Origin: Wolbachia endosymbiont (group B) of Germaria angustata
GTDB lineage: Bacteria; Pseudomonadota; Alphaproteobacteria; Rickettsiales; Anaplasmataceae
Assembly (NCBI RefSeq): GCF_964026725.1
Contig: NZ_OZ034691.1
Coordinates: 868,001-932,000 of the forward strand
Reading direction: 5' to 3'
Length of the DNA: 64,000 bases
In this document: positions 62,002-64,000 of the stretch, one piece after another
Layout: each line of letters starts with the position of its first letter
Numbering within the stretch: position 1 is the stretch's first letter
Position numbers and translations under genes: made by a program
The notes under the pieces: generated by a model
What the model was told of the DNA's origin: nothing
The model's input: only the letters and a program-made list of their open reading frames with translations
Database searches by the model: none

Positions 62002-64000
62002 TCAAAAGGACTGCGCAAGTATATAACTCAACACTCCGCCACTCATCAAGTACTTAACCTCAGTTGCAGTTTGTACACAGCACTTGAGTTGAATGGATTG
62101 CTCTGAATCATCCTTTCTTTTAATGATACATTCTAGATTTCCATTTGGTACTACTTCACCTTTTATGCTCACTATCTCACTACCATCAAATATCTTTCTC
62201 GTTACTCCATCCTGAAATGCAAGTGGAAGAACACCCATACCGACCAAATTGGACCTATGTATGCGTTCAAAACTTTCTGCAATCACAGCTTTAATTCCCA
62301 GTAATGCAGTACCCTTTGCTGCCCAATCCCTACTTGAACCTGTACCATATTCTTTTCCTGCAATGACAACTAATGGAACAGCTTCTCTTTTATATTGCAT
62401 TGCTGCATCAAAAATTGACATAGTTTCTTGAGAAGGAATATGTTTTGTATAGCCACCCTCAGCGCTCACCATTTTATTTCTTATTCTGATATTAGCAAAG
62501 GTTCCACGCATCATTACGTTGTGGTTACCGCGGCGAGATCCATATGAATTGAAATCTTGCGGTTCAACTCCAAGACCTTTTAAATATATGCCTGCAGGAC
62601 TATTTGAGGCAATATTTCCAGCAGGGGAAATGTGGTCGGTAGTGACGCTATCGCCAAACATCGCTAGTATTTGCGCATTCTTTATATCAACTATGTTGCT
62701 TTTATTGTTCTTAGTCGATAAATTATCAAAATAGGGAGGGTTTTGTATATAAGTGCTTTTCGCGTCCCAATCATAGATTTCACTTTTCTCACACCTTATC
62801 TTTTGCCAATGCTCATCACCAGAAAAAACATCCTTATACTTTTGTATGAACATTTCACGCGTCACAACACTTTTAACACAGCTCTCAACTTCACTATTTG
62901 TTGGCCATATATCTTTGAGATAAACATCACTTCCATTCTTATCTTTGCATATAGGATCTTTTGTCAGGTCAATTTGTACAGTACCTGCAAGTGCATACAC
63001 AACAACAAGTGGCGGAGATGCCAAGTAATTAGCTTTGACTAAAGGATGGATTCTTCCTTCAAAGTTACGATTACCGGATAAAACTGTTGCAACAGTCAAG
63101 TTTTTATCCTTAATATCACTTTCTATATCTTCATGAAGCGGGCCGGAGTTTCCAATACAAGTTGTACAGCCGTACCCAACCAAATTAAAACCCAAAGCAT
63201 TTAGATCTTCCTGTAACCCTGACTTTTCTAAATATTCTGTTACAACTTGTGACCCTGGAGCAAGAGAAGTTTTAACCCAAGGCTTTGATTTTAATCCAAG
63301 GTTGACTGCATTACGCGCTACAAGTCCAGCAGCAATCATTACACTTGGGTTTGAAGTATTAGTGCAGCTTGTTATTGCTGCAATAACTACACTTCCATCT
63401 TGGAGTTTATCGCTTTCCTCTGACTCATTAACTGGAAATGATTTAGAAAAAGATTCTGCCACTTGCGAAAGAAAAACCTTATCTTGCGGTCTTTTTGGAC
63501 CGGCCATTACCGGCTCTACGCTCGATAAATCAAGCTCCAGTGTATCAAAGAACGCCAATTCGTCATTACTACGCCATAGCCCTTGTTCTTTTGCATAGAC
63601 TTCAACCAATTTAACCAACTCTTTTGGCCTTCCAGTTAAGTTTAAATAATCTAGTGTCTTCTGATCAATTGGAAAGAATCCACAAGTTGCACCATACTCT
63701 GGAGCCATATTAGCTATGGTTGCTCTATCTGCCAAAGATAAACAATCTAAGCCATCACCATAAAATTCCACAAATCTGCCAACAACGCCTTTTGTTCTCA
63801 GGATATTAGTAATCGTTAGCACTAGATCAGTTGCTGTTACTCCCTCTGAAAGTCTTCCTATTAATTTAAATCCTACTACTTCTGGAATTACCATACTAAT
63901 TGGTTGACCAAGCATCACAGACTCAGCTTCTATTCCACCAACACCCCAACCAAGAACCGATAAACCATTTACCATAGTAGTATGACTATCTGTACCGACT
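62002..64000 (-). CDS. acnA: Aconitate hydratase, 5' end beyond the window
   Basis: Aconitase interconverts citrate and isocitrate in the TCA cycle. The visible 665 residues are the C-terminal three-quarters of an AcnA/IRP-type enzyme of about 890. The reading frame continues through the right edge, where VGTDSHTTMVNGL (the conserved substrate-binding segment) is encoded. Cluster cysteines lie in AITSCTNTSNPSVM and GYGCTTCIGNSGP. The swivel domain shows LAMFGDSVTTDHISPAG, FNSYGSRRGNH, GKEYGTGSSRDWAAKG and FERIHRSNLVGMGVLPL. The N-terminal part cannot be assessed. Confidence 0.97.
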   Translation of the reverse strand, partial: VGTDSHTTMVNGLSVLGWGVGGIEAESVMLGQPISMVIPEVVGFKLIGRLSEGVTATDLVLTITNILRTKGVVGRFVEFYGDGLDCLSLADRATIANMAPEYGATCGFFPIDQKTLDYLNLTGRPKELVKLVEVYAKEQGLWRSNDELAFFDTLELDLSSVEPVMAGPKRPQDKVFLSQVAESFSKSFPVNESEESDKLQDGSVVIAAITSCTNTSNPSVMIAAGLVARNAVNLGLKSKPWVKTSLAPGSQVVTEYLEKSGLQEDLNALGFNLVGYGCTTCIGNSGPLHEDIESDIKDKNLTVATVLSGNRNFEGRIHPLVKANYLASPPLVVVYALAGTVQIDLTKDPICKDKNGSDVYLKDIWPTNSEVESCVKSVVTREMFIQKYKDVFSGDEHWQKIRCEKSEIYDWDAKSTYIQNPPYFDNLSTKNNKSNIVDIKNAQILAMFGDSVTTDHISPAGNIASNSPAGIYLKGLGVEPQDFNSYGSRRGNHNVMMRGTFANIRIRNKMVSAEGGYTKHIPSQETMSIFDAAMQYKREAVPLVVIAGKEYGTGSSRDWAAKGTALLGIKAVIAESFERIHRSNLVGMGVLPLAFQDGVTRKIFDGSEIVSIKGEVVPNGNLECIIKRKDDSEQSIQLKCCVQTATEVKYLMSGGVLSYILAQSF

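Overview
The window reads as a chromosomal segment of Wolbachia (Alphaproteobacteria, Rickettsiales, Anaplasmataceae). The DNA is very AT-rich, with tightly packed metabolic genes of alphaproteobacterial type. Mixed with them are ankyrin-repeat proteins, a large secreted-looking metalloprotease, Rickettsiales-specific membrane proteins, an IS110 element, a group II intron and many copies of a short palindromic element built around CCCAGTG/CACTGGG. The species is inferred from gene content, not from a database search.

Layout. 0-4.1 kb: the start of a MidA-like methyltransferase, two small conserved genes, dapD, a zinc-ribbon membrane protein and sdhA. 4.1-10 kb (minus strand): a large membrane ankyrin protein, then a probable operon of exported ankyrin protein, exported pentapeptide-repeat protein and gmk. 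10-18.6 kb: accessory zone with IS110, a frameshifted gene relic, a coiled-coil protein, a protein with synuclein-like repeats, hemD-xthA, a membrane protein, and a decayed element with 16-bp terminal inverted repeats and a TTA target duplication. 18.6-25.3 kb (minus): polA, gatA, gyrB. 25.5-29.8 kb (minus): a Wolbachia-type membrane protein and an ankyrin gene split by a 1.86-kb group II intron. 29.9-35.1 kb (plus): psd-pssA, two AgcS-type symporters, plsY. 35-38 kb (minus): a second membrane protein of the same family, a cation diffusion facilitator and tRNA-Val(GAC).

38-43.8 kb is the most unusual region. It holds a 1157-residue protein with an HEFAH zinc-protease motif and a furin-like RAKR site, followed by a 457-residue repeat protein that contains eleven perfect 12-bp repeats. 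A ~290-bp repeat with an embedded promoter lies upstream of the protease gene, and an inverted copy lies at 51.1-51.4 kb upstream of a membrane protein gene. 43.8-50.8 kb: an rRNA methyltransferase, an Smr protein, the glyQ-glyS-uvrC operon and a membrane protein. 51.4-56.1 kb (minus): a compact operon of a 70-aa protein, nuoG, a small membrane protein, nuoH and hemB. 56.3-64 kb (minus): pepA carrying an added signal peptide, an exported dioxygenase-like protein with a degraded iron site, putA, and acnA running off the right edge.

The metabolic genes form a picture typical of this group. Energy comes from amino acids and the TCA cycle (putA, AgcS symporters, sdhA, acnA, nuoG/H). Heme synthesis is retained (hemB, hemD), as is the phosphatidylethanolamine route (psd, pssA, plsY), meso-diaminopimelate synthesis (dapD), and DNA maintenance (polA, gyrB, uvrC, xthA). 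The accessory genes look like host-interaction factors and mobile DNA.
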